Origin: Candidatus Fermentibacterota bacterium
GTDB taxonomy: Bacteria; Fermentibacterota; Fermentibacteria; Fermentibacterales; Fermentibacteraceae
Direction of reading: 5' to 3'
Length of the DNA stretch: 13,755 bases
Assembly: GCA_012523605.1 (NCBI GenBank)
Contig: JAAYTY010000165.1
Location: 1-13,755 of the forward strand
The notes below the pieces were generated by a model. It was not told the DNA's origin. It saw nothing but the letters and a program-made list of their open reading frames with translations, and made no database searches. Position 1 is the first letter of the stretch; the number at the start of each line of letters is the position of its first letter. A program made the translations under genes and the position numbers. Positions 1 through 4,866 of this stretch are shown here, piece after piece.

Positions 1-437
1 AGTTCGCCTCGATGGCCGGATCCATAGACATCGTCTGCTCTCCGGCATACGGCGCGATAGTGTTCGGCTTCGCCACGGCGCTCGCTTCGGGCCGGCCCTT
101 CGCATTCCTTCAGCGTGGCGAGGACGGCAGGATGACCGTCAGGCCGGGCTTCACATTGCTGAAGCCGGGATCACGGGTGCTTCTGGTGGAGGATGTCGCC
201 ACCACCGGCGGCAGCATTTCCGAATCAATCGAGGCCCTGCGGCAGGGGGGTGCTGATGTCGTGGCCGCGGGCATCCTCGTAGACAGGACATCGGGAGGCC
301 TTGCGCCTGGGATTCCCTGCAGGGCTCTGCTCAGGTCTGCGGCGGAGAGCTGGCCGGCGGAGGAGTGTCCTCTCTGCAGGCAGGGGGTGCCTCTGGAGAC
401 TCCTGGATCCTCCGGCAGGAAGAGGGATCCTGTCTGA
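1..437 (+). CDS. pyrE: Orotate phosphoribosyltransferase, C-terminal part (5' end outside window)
   Basis: Joins orotate and PRPP to make orotidine 5'-monophosphate in the cytosolic pyrimidine pathway. The reading frame is open from the window edge (first full codon at base 3) to the TGA at 435-437, so the N-terminus is missing. Seen: a PAYGAIVFGF segment, an EDGRMTVRPGF segment matching the flexible catalytic loop region, and the PRPP-binding signature VLLVEDVATTGGS (bases 177-215). The end carries the CPLCRQGVPL block typical of the longer bacterial form of the enzyme. A short basic tail (GRKRDPV) follows PGSS, slightly longer than usual. The last 107 bases lie over the 3' end of the convergent peptidase gene. 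Family assignment is firm; start and upstream neighbours cannot be seen. Confidence 0.95.
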   Translation, partial: FASMAGSIDIVCSPAYGAIVFGFATALASGRPFAFLQRGEDGRMTVRPGFTLLKPGSRVLLVEDVATTGGSISESIEALRQGGADVVAAGILVDRTSGGLAPGIPCRALLRSAAESWPAEECPLCRQGVPLETPGSSGRKRDPV

Positions 438-1281
438 AGACCTTCACGAGGGCGTCATAGAGAGCCGGGCGCCGCGAGGCGAGGAGGGCCGGCCTCGTGA
501 AGAACATGTCGGCCGCCTCGGCGAAGAACTCGGCGGGACGCTCCTCCGAATGCCTGGGCAGGTCCTCCCTGCCGGGCAGCCCCTTGCCTGTCTCGGCCTC
601 CATCACCGCGGCCCATTCCTGTTTTTCGGCCTTCGTCATCTGAGAGGGTATTCCATCGGTCTCCCTCGGCCCGTCGAGAATGTGGGCAAGTTCGTGCAGG
701 GCGAGCGAAAGCCCCGGAGAGCCCTCCAGGTGGGGTAGCGAAAGGATGACGACGCCCAGTCCGTGAGCCATGCCCAGCACTCCGCGCTCACCCCTGTTTC
801 TCACAAGCCTGAAGCTACCGTCGTCCGAGAAGATGCCCGGATAGATCAGCACCTCGCCGAATGCCGGGTATTCCCATTCGGGCCGTCCCCAGAGAAGCGT
901 CACGGCAGCGGCGGCCACGATCGCTTTCGTCCTATCGGATACCTCCGCACCGGCGATGGCAGTAACGGGATGCTCGTTCAGGAAAACGGCGGCGAGGCTC
1001 CTGAAGTGCGCGGCATCCTCCTCGCTCAGGGATGCGTAGAGCGGAGACACGTTCGGCATCTCGACCTCCACCCCCTCGCCGGGCCCGCTCTCTGCCGCGG
1101 CCCTGCGGGCCTCCCGCCTCCGCTTCCAGGCCCGATACTCAAGCCATCCCATGATCCATGCGAAGGGGATCAGGATCGAGTAGCGCAGGCCGGCGAGCGC
1201 GAACGGAAGGCTGACCACGCTGCAGGCGATTACGCTTAGCGCCAGCCTGCGGCGGTCCGATTCACGGGGCGGGATCTGCAA
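331..1281 (-). CDS. MtfA/M90-like zinc metallopeptidase with membrane anchor
   Basis: Predicted 316-aa zinc peptidase of the MtfA (peptidase family M90) type; in E. coli MtfA interacts with the glucose repressor Mlc, but this protein's substrate is unknown. A hydrophobic stretch at residues 13-46 gives one or two membrane segments, followed by a basic KRRREARR region, so the catalytic part is probably cytoplasmic and tethered. The zinc site is HELAH at 196-200, followed by LDGPRETDGIP and by RPAEFFAEAADMFF, where E251 fits the third ligand. From about residue 284 there is a Pro/Ser-rich tail that lies antisense to pyrE. The start is a TTG at 1281 with GGAG six bases upstream, which overlaps the upstream gene by 20 nt, suggesting translational coupling. 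Last gene of the CYTH operon. The exact start is uncertain because the codon is rare. Confidence 0.82.
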   Translation of the reverse strand: MQIPPRESDRRRLALSVIACSVVSLPFALAGLRYSILIPFAWIMGWLEYRAWKRRREARRAAAESGPGEGVEVEMPNVSPLYASLSEEDAAHFRSLAAVFLNEHPVTAIAGAEVSDRTKAIVAAAAVTLLWGRPEWEYPAFGEVLIYPGIFSDDGSFRLVRNRGERGVLGMAHGLGVVILSLPHLEGSPGLSLALHELAHILDGPRETDGIPSQMTKAEKQEWAAVMEAETGKGLPGREDLPRHSEERPAEFFAEAADMFFTRPALLASRRPALYDALVKVFRQDPSSCRRIQESPEAPPACREDTPPPASSPPQT

Positions 1282-2887
1282 CCGGGGCTCCGGCCGGGAC
1301 GAGGAGCACTGCCTCGAGCGCTGGATCGAATCTTATGGAGACCGCTGGAACAAGGATGATTCCCGCAGCTCGCGCGGCTCCCGTGACCACGACCAGATCC
1401 TCCGCGGGGGAGGCCACCACGGGGTGGAGAGGGCCGAGCGCCGTGAGAGCGAGCGCGAACTCCGCAGTGCTGTCGGCGAAAACGACGGGCGCTCCCTCCG
1501 CCTGGAGTTCTGCGAATTCCCCGGGAAGCTCCCAGGAGGTTGCGACGACCGCGCCTCCCAGCCTGCCGGCCTCCTCGACGAGCCTTCCGGAACGCTCCCT
1601 CTTCGCGGCAAGGAATCCGAGCGACACGGCGGTGGCGGCAAGGCAGGCGACCGATACTGGGACAATCGTGCGAGGCGGTCTGGCGGAGACCATCGCCAGC
1701 ATGATCAGCGGAGCGAGAAGAAGCCTGCTGCCCCAGGCTGCGTCCTGCGCATGCATGGGCTCCATCGAGAGAACGAGCGCGGCAAGGACGGCGGCGGGTG
1801 CGACCCATCTCCCGTCCGGCTTGCCGGCGAGCCACAGTGCGGGGATCACTACGAGGGGGTGTTTCAGCTCCATGACGGCCAGCAGGGGAAAGCCGCCCCG
1901 GGCGCCCGAGACGCAGAGGGCGGCGGACGCCAGACAGCCCGAGGCCGAAAGGATGGCGGCCTTCCTTCCCCCGCCGCGGGACATCGCCCAGACTGCCCAG
2001 AGGATAAGCCCCGCCGCCGACTGGAGCACCGGGCCGGCGCCCGGGATGCACGAGAGCAGAGTCGTTCGGAAGACGAACAGCTTCCTCTCGAAGAAACCCA
2101 GTCCCGAGAAGCCATAGACAGCCTGTTCCGAGCCGCTGGAGGCGAGATGCGTCCCGAGCCAGCTTCCCGTGAGGAGCCTCTGTGCCGACACGAAGGCCAG
2201 CGCGGACAGCGCGAGCGCGGCGAAGGAAACTGCAATGCGCTTTCTGCCGCCTGCGAAGGCCAGTACCGGCAGAAAGGCGAGGCATTCCTCCCTCAGAAGC
2301 GATGCGCAGAGAACCAGCAGGAAGGGCACGATCAACCCCGCCGAGCCCTCAGACCTGCGGAAGGCGGCCCATGCTGCTGCGCACAGGGCGAGCGCAGTGG
2401 CGTGGGACCAGCCGCAGAGTCCGTAGAAGAGAACAGGCGTCCCGAAAAAAACGAGAGACAGGGACGGGATCCTGCCGAATCCCCTTTCCTCGAGCAGAGG
2501 GGCGGCGAAAAGCGCAAGGATAAGGCAGGAGATCGCGGGGACGAGAAGGATGCCGGGCCGGCCCAGCGCGAGATGGCCGGGGACCGACAGTATGGCGAAC
2601 AGCGGTGAATACTGGCAGTAGAGCGAGCCGCCGCTCATGCTGCCGAAATGATAGGGAAGGGGCCTCAGCGAAGAGGCGTGAGGTCCGAGCAGCTCGGCCC
2701 CGGGATAGGGAATTGCTGGGGGAAGCCGGAACCCTCCCGACTCCAGGCCCGCCACCTGCAGGAAGCCGAAGGCTTCGTCCATTATCCAGAAGCCCCGGGG
2801 CGACACGAGTGCGGCGGCCGCGAGGATCGCGAAGAAAGCCGCTGAGGCCGGGAGTATCCCCCTCCTGCCCGAAAGTTCAGGCGTCAC
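1262..2887 (-). CDS. Polytopic membrane protein, GT-C glycosyltransferase-like, function unknown
   Basis: Predicted 541-aa integral membrane protein with roughly ten hydrophobic segments. The layout resembles GT-C type glycosyltransferases (ArnT/PMT-like): one N-terminal membrane segment, then a large first loop beginning FWIMDEAFGF, where the Asp-Glu pair could be the acidic site of that fold. It also has a YCQYSPLF segment and alternating hydrophobic segments to about residue 415. The final 120 residues form a more soluble alpha/beta-looking region. I do not recognise the family with confidence, and no donor or acceptor can be inferred. The start is a GTG at 2885-2887 with GGAGG just upstream, inside the end of the CYTH gene (11-nt overlap), so the two are probably co-translated. 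The 3' end overlaps the peptidase gene by 20 nt. A flippase or polymerase-like membrane protein is an alternative. Confidence 0.75.
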   Translation of the reverse strand: MTPELSGRRGILPASAAFFAILAAAALVSPRGFWIMDEAFGFLQVAGLESGGFRLPPAIPYPGAELLGPHASSLRPLPYHFGSMSGGSLYCQYSPLFAILSVPGHLALGRPGILLVPAISCLILALFAAPLLEERGFGRIPSLSLVFFGTPVLFYGLCGWSHATALALCAAAWAAFRRSEGSAGLIVPFLLVLCASLLREECLAFLPVLAFAGGRKRIAVSFAALALSALAFVSAQRLLTGSWLGTHLASSGSEQAVYGFSGLGFFERKLFVFRTTLLSCIPGAGPVLQSAAGLILWAVWAMSRGGGRKAAILSASGCLASAALCVSGARGGFPLLAVMELKHPLVVIPALWLAGKPDGRWVAPAAVLAALVLSMEPMHAQDAAWGSRLLLAPLIMLAMVSARPPRTIVPVSVACLAATAVSLGFLAAKRERSGRLVEEAGRLGGAVVATSWELPGEFAELQAEGAPVVFADSTAEFALALTALGPLHPVVASPAEDLVVVTGAARAAGIILVPAVSIRFDPALEAVLLVPAGAPVADPAP

Positions 2888-3398
2888 GATCCTCCAGAGC
2901 CTTTCTCTCGAGTTCGATATAGGTTTCGGAGAGTCCCGCAGAGCGATCGAGACCCAGCGAGGCGACCGCCTCTTCCACCGCCTCCGGTGTCCTGGCTTCG
3001 ATCTCCAGGAATTCTCCGAACCACAGGCTGTCCAGGCACAGAACGGCCTCCCCTAGGACGCCTTTCCGGCGTGTTTTCGAATACTCCCGCGAGACGGAGA
3101 ATCCGAGCACCGAAAGCATCTCGATGAGCTGTGAAGGCGGGCACGAGACCTCCGCTTCGAGCTCCCGGCGGATCTTCATGCCCGGGGACGGGGCTGGAGC
3201 TTTCACGGTGAGTATCGTCCTGTCTTCAGTGCTCCTGACGCGGAGAAGAACGTGCCTGTTGGACAGGGATCCATCCGGCAGGTCCATGATTCGGTTTTCC
3301 TCGTGGGCGGGAACGGAGAGGACGACGCCCATTCCCTCGAGGCGCGAGGCAAGGCCCTGGAGGTCTTCGATGCGGAACTTGAGCTCGCATTCGAGCAT
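2877..3398 (-). CDS. CYTH-domain protein (CyaB/triphosphate-tunnel family)
   Basis: A 173-aa protein made of a single CYTH domain, the triphosphate-tunnel fold of class IV adenylate cyclases, thiamine triphosphatases and inorganic triphosphatases. It opens with the ExExK signature (E3, E5, K7). Further charged tunnel positions are visible: R53 and R55 in LLRVRS, K66, R77-R78 with E79 and E81, K108-R110-R111, D123, and the GEFLEIE block at 128-134. These suggest an intact metal and triphosphate site. Whether the substrate is tripolyphosphate, ThTP or ATP cannot be told from sequence. The ATG start has a strong Shine-Dalgarno at 3402-3410. First gene of a three-gene overlapping operon, divergent from tRNA-Ser. 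A CHAD protein, the usual partner domain of CYTH, is encoded separately at 11826. Confidence 0.88.
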   Translation of the reverse strand: MLECELKFRIEDLQGLASRLEGMGVVLSVPAHEENRIMDLPDGSLSNRHVLLRVRSTEDRTILTVKAPAPSPGMKIRRELEAEVSCPPSQLIEMLSVLGFSVSREYSKTRRKGVLGEAVLCLDSLWFGEFLEIEARTPEAVEEAVASLGLDRSAGLSETYIELERKALEDRDA

Positions 3399-3401
3399 GA
3401 T

Positions 3402-3410
3402 TCACCTCCC
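3402..3410 (-). promoter_or_regulatory. Shine-Dalgarno of the CYTH gene
   Basis: The minus strand reads GGGAGGTGA three bases before the ATG, with the GGAGG core six bases away. This is a near-perfect anti-SD match and fixes the start of the CYTH operon's first gene. Confidence 0.8.
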
Positions 3411-3421
3411 ATGCCTTCCAT

Positions 3422-3450
3422 TTGACCCTTTCAGGGGTGAAAACTACATT
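3422..3450 (+). promoter_or_regulatory. Sigma70-type promoter of tRNA-Ser
   Basis: A -35 box TTGACC (3422-3427, 5 of 6 matches), a 17-bp spacer and a -10 box TACATT (3445-3450, 4 of 6) place the transcription start near 3457, a few bases before the mature tRNA at 3461. The spacer contains a small inverted repeat, TTTCA-GGGG-TGAAA (3429-3442), which might be a regulator site or chance. The CYTH gene is transcribed the other way from the same 62-bp gap. Confidence 0.65.
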
Positions 3451-3460
3451 CGACCGAGGT

Positions 3461-3544
3461 GGAGGACTAGTCTAACGGTAAGGCAGCGGACTTGAAATCC
3501 GCCGGGCTATGCCCATCGGGGTTCGAATCCCCGGTCCTCCGCCA
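3461..3544 (+). tRNA. tRNA-Ser (anticodon UGA)
   Basis: The full cloverleaf can be drawn. The acceptor stem is GGAGGAC (3461-3467) with GTCCTCC (3534-3540), followed by discriminator G and an encoded CCA (3542-3544). The D stem is GTCT/AGGC. The anticodon stem is GCGGA (3486-3490) with TCCGC (3498-3502), and its loop CTTGAAA gives anticodon TGA at 3493-3495, reading UCA. A long variable arm with a GGGC-TAT-GCCC stem (3504-3514) is typical of type II tRNAs such as serine. The T arm is CGGGG-TTCGAAT-CCCCG. The long variable arm and anticodon together support serine rather than selenocysteine (UCA anticodon). Confidence 0.96.
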
Positions 3545-3546
3545 CC

Positions 3547-3571
3547 GTTGCTCCGCCCCCGGCGGAGCAAC
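3547..3571. repeat. Hairpin 1: perfect 11-bp stem, 3-nt loop
   Basis: GTTGCTCCGCC (3547-3557) pairs with GGCGGAGCAAC (3561-3571) around CCC. It sits two bases after the tRNA CCA, so it may stop or protect the tRNA precursor. There is no T-run after it on the plus strand, so it is not a classical intrinsic terminator. Confidence 0.85.
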
Positions 3572-3580
3572 GCCCCGACA

Positions 3581-3603
3581 GCAGGTTCGCACCGCGAACC
3601 TGC
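3581..3603. repeat. Hairpin 2: perfect 10-bp stem, 3-nt loop
   Basis: GCAGGTTCGC (3581-3590) pairs with GCGAACCTGC (3594-3603) around ACC. It is nine bases after hairpin 1 and has the same stem-length and loop-size design but a different sequence. Confidence 0.85.
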
Positions 3604-3610
3604 GGAAGGC

Positions 3611-3656
3611 GGTTCCACGGGGATAAGCGGTCCCCCCGGACCAGCCGCGCCGGCTG
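3611..3656. repeat. Hairpins 3 and 4, adjacent
   Basis: GGTTC (3611-3615) can pair with GGACC (3638-3642) with one G-U, enclosing GGGGA (3619-3623) with TCCCC (3631-3635). A shorter GGTCC/GGACC stem is an alternative. Directly next, CAGCCG (3642-3647) pairs with CGGCTG (3651-3656) around a 3-nt loop; the two structures share base 3642, so only 5 bp of the second form if both fold. Confidence 0.5.
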
Positions 3657-3688
3657 AATCCACAGAGTAACCAAATGCGACGCGCGGA

Positions 3689-3712
3689 CTGTGGCCGATC
3701 ATCCGGCCGCAG
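3689..3712. repeat. Hairpin 5: 9-bp stem, 6-nt loop
   Basis: CTGTGGCCG (3689-3697) pairs with CGGCCGCAG (3704-3712) around ATCATC, with one T-G position (G-U in plus-strand RNA). Confidence 0.65.
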
Positions 3713-3713
3713 G

Positions 3714-3756
3714 GCCAGTTTCATTCTATCGAGTCAGTATTGGAAATGAAACTGGC
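3714..3756. repeat. 12-bp perfect inverted repeat, 19-nt spacer
   Basis: GCCAGTTTCATT (3714-3725) and AATGAAACTGGC (3745-3756) are exact inverse complements separated by 19 bases. The arms are less GC-rich than the neighbouring hairpins, and the wide spacer makes a protein-binding or recombination site as plausible as an RNA hairpin. It directly abuts hairpin 5. Confidence 0.75.
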
Positions 3757-3786
3757 AGTCCCGGACGCAAAGGAACGAAACCGGTA

Positions 3787-3809
3787 TCGTGGACGGAAGC
3801 CGTCCACGA
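3787..3809. repeat. Hairpin 7: perfect 10-bp stem, 3-nt loop
   Basis: TCGTGGACGG (3787-3796) pairs with CCGTCCACGA (3800-3809) around AAG. Same design as hairpins 1 and 2, about 180 bp further on. Confidence 0.85.
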
Positions 3810-3835
3810 ATGCCATTGCACCGTTACTCGTGCAT

Positions 3836-3854
3836 GATCCCGTGGAGACGGATC
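3836..3854. repeat. Hairpin 8: 7-bp bulged stem, GGAG loop
   Basis: The left arm is GATCCCGT (3836-3843) and the right arm ACGGATC (3848-3854), with one unpaired C. This is the last GC-rich hairpin before base composition falls sharply. Confidence 0.45.
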
Positions 3855-4004
3855 AGGACGGCGAATGGAAAGTAGCTGAAGTTCATGTTTGTATTATCAT
3901 TGTATTTTATAAATATACGAGATATTTTTGAGTTGATACGCTGACGTTATCGAAACATTTCAAGTTGTTGCAGTTTCTTATGATGCCAAGATTACTCAAA
4001 CAGT

Positions 4005-4021
4005 TACTTTACATACTTTAC
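4005..4021. repeat. 9-bp-period direct repeat at the gene/AT-rich junction
   Basis: TACTTTAC occurs at 4005-4012 and again at 4014-4021, separated by one A. The second copy contains the TAA stop of the downstream adaptor gene read on the minus strand. Confidence 0.6.
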
Positions 4022-4866
4022 CCTGACCCCGATCGGCCTGACCCCGATCGGCCGGGCAGGATGCTCACGGTTCCGTAGAGGCCGGGCACGAGCCGGCCGC
4101 CGGGATCGGAAACCGATACCGTCGCGGGAAGAAGGCATGTTACCGGATCGATGCCCGGGGACACAGAAGAAACAGTACCGGGGAACCTCTCACCCGGAAC
4201 CGCCGTCGTCTCGAACCACGCCTCCATGCCCGGCTCAATGGATCCCAGCGCGTACTCCGGCAGGAGCACCCTCGCTACGAAGCCGTCTCCCCCCGTGAGC
4301 ATCAGGAGAGGTTCTGCGCCGCACGTCATACCCTTTCCGGCCCACACCCTTCCCACCACTCCATCGAAAGGCGCCTGAACGACATACGCGTTCCTCCCCG
4401 ACACGGCGCCCGACAGACCCGCCCTGGCCGCCGCGTACGCCGCCTCGGCGGCTTCCATGGCGATGCGCGCCCCCTCGAGATCCAGCTCGCTGATCGCACC
4501 GGCTTCGTAGAGACTCAGGCACCTGCGGTAGTCGAGCCTCGAGTTCTCGGCGGCTATCCCGGCGGCCTCCTCCGTCCGGGCGCCCGACGCCACGGCACCC
4601 TCCGCCAACCTGTCCCCCGAAAGCGACACGAGAACCTGCCCGGCGATTACGCTGTCACCCTCCTCCACGAGAACGACCTCCACCCTTCCGCTTCCGAAGA
4701 GGAGAGCCTCCCGGGAGGCTTCCAGCCTGGCGCTGACACTGATGGTGTCTTTCGTCCCGGAAGGCGGATCGAGCAGTGCCGCGCCACCGGGCTCCGAACG
4801 GCCGCCGGACCCTCCACCGCAGGCCGCAGCAGCGCACAGGAGGGCCGCCAGCTCGATCCTCCCCAT
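4018..4866 (-). CDS. Second RND periplasmic adaptor lipoprotein, short form
   Basis: A 282-aa HlyD/AcrA-type membrane fusion protein that would link the RND pump to an outer membrane channel. The N-terminus is a lipoprotein-type signal with Cys16 followed by GGG (Cys11 is a less likely lipidation site). Half-motifs of the lipoyl/barrel-sandwich domain are visible (VVLVEEGDSVIAGQVLVSLSG and VQAPFDGVVGRVW), flanking an Ala/Glu-rich helical hairpin, then the beta-barrel ending GRLVPGLYGTVSIL. It resembles the upstream adaptor (7916-8983) throughout, but stops after the beta-barrel: the last 80 residues of its paralogue, the membrane-proximal domain, are absent and replaced by the duplicated RSGSG tail. 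The start is the ATG at 4866, sharing one base with the pump's TGA (TGATG), with AAGGGGG upstream. The frame is open further upstream only as a shadow of the pump gene. Confidence 0.85.
   Translation of the reverse strand: MGRIELAALLCAAAACGGGSGGRSEPGGAALLDPPSGTKDTISVSARLEASREALLFGSGRVEVVLVEEGDSVIAGQVLVSLSGDRLAEGAVASGARTEEAAGIAAENSRLDYRRCLSLYEAGAISELDLEGARIAMEAAEAAYAAARAGLSGAVSGRNAYVVQAPFDGVVGRVWAGKGMTCGAEPLLMLTGGDGFVARVLLPEYALGSIEPGMEAWFETTAVPGERFPGTVSSVSPGIDPVTCLLPATVSVSDPGGRLVPGLYGTVSILPGRSGSGRSGSG
4022..4051. repeat. 15-bp perfect tandem duplication at the 3' end of the adaptor gene
   Basis: CCTGACCCCGATCGG occurs twice back to back (4022-4036, 4037-4051). Being a multiple of three, it duplicates five codons in frame and creates the GRSGSGRSGSG C-terminus of the adaptor protein, followed at once by its stop and by AT-rich DNA. 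Confidence 0.9.

Larger units (their letters stand above)
3545..4017. other. Gene-free interval with a hairpin array and an AT-rich tail
   Basis: This 473-bp gap lies between the 3' end of tRNA-Ser (+) and the 3' end of the efflux operon (-). No credible protein gene was found on either strand. Bases 3547-3854 hold about eight consecutive hairpins, listed separately; they do not repeat one another in sequence. From 3881 to 4020 the GC content falls to about 29% (40 of 140 bases), against a clearly GC-rich surrounding. The AT-rich part contains one small hairpin, AAATAT-ACGAG-ATATTT (3911-3927), followed by two T. No integrase, transposase or copy of the tRNA 3' end was seen near the far border. 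Confidence 0.7.

Noticed and set aside
1236..2285. 349-codon minus-strand frame overlapping the GT-C-like gene
   Set aside because: Arg/Gly-rich shadow in another frame of the same strand, with no domain.
1424..2608. Long plus-strand open frame (394 codons) antisense to the GT-C-like gene
   Set aside because: Charged, low-complexity composition typical of antisense frames in GC-rich DNA; the minus strand gives a coherent polytopic membrane protein.
3467..3724. Minus-strand frames over tRNA-Ser and the first hairpins
   Set aside because: The peptide is the familiar antisense translation of a tRNA gene, not a protein.
3547..3854. CRISPR array or retron-type RNA
   Set aside because: The hairpins share no repeat sequence or regular spacing, and there is no cas or reverse transcriptase gene in the window.
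3740..3931. 63-codon plus-strand open frame in the tRNA-efflux gap
   Set aside because: It starts with TTG without a Shine-Dalgarno, runs across three inverted repeats into the AT-rich segment, and has no recognisable motif.
3461..4020. Integrase-made genomic island in the tRNA 3' end
   Set aside because: No integrase gene and no direct repeat of the tRNA 3' end was found near 4020, so the tRNA-island idea is not supported in its classical form.
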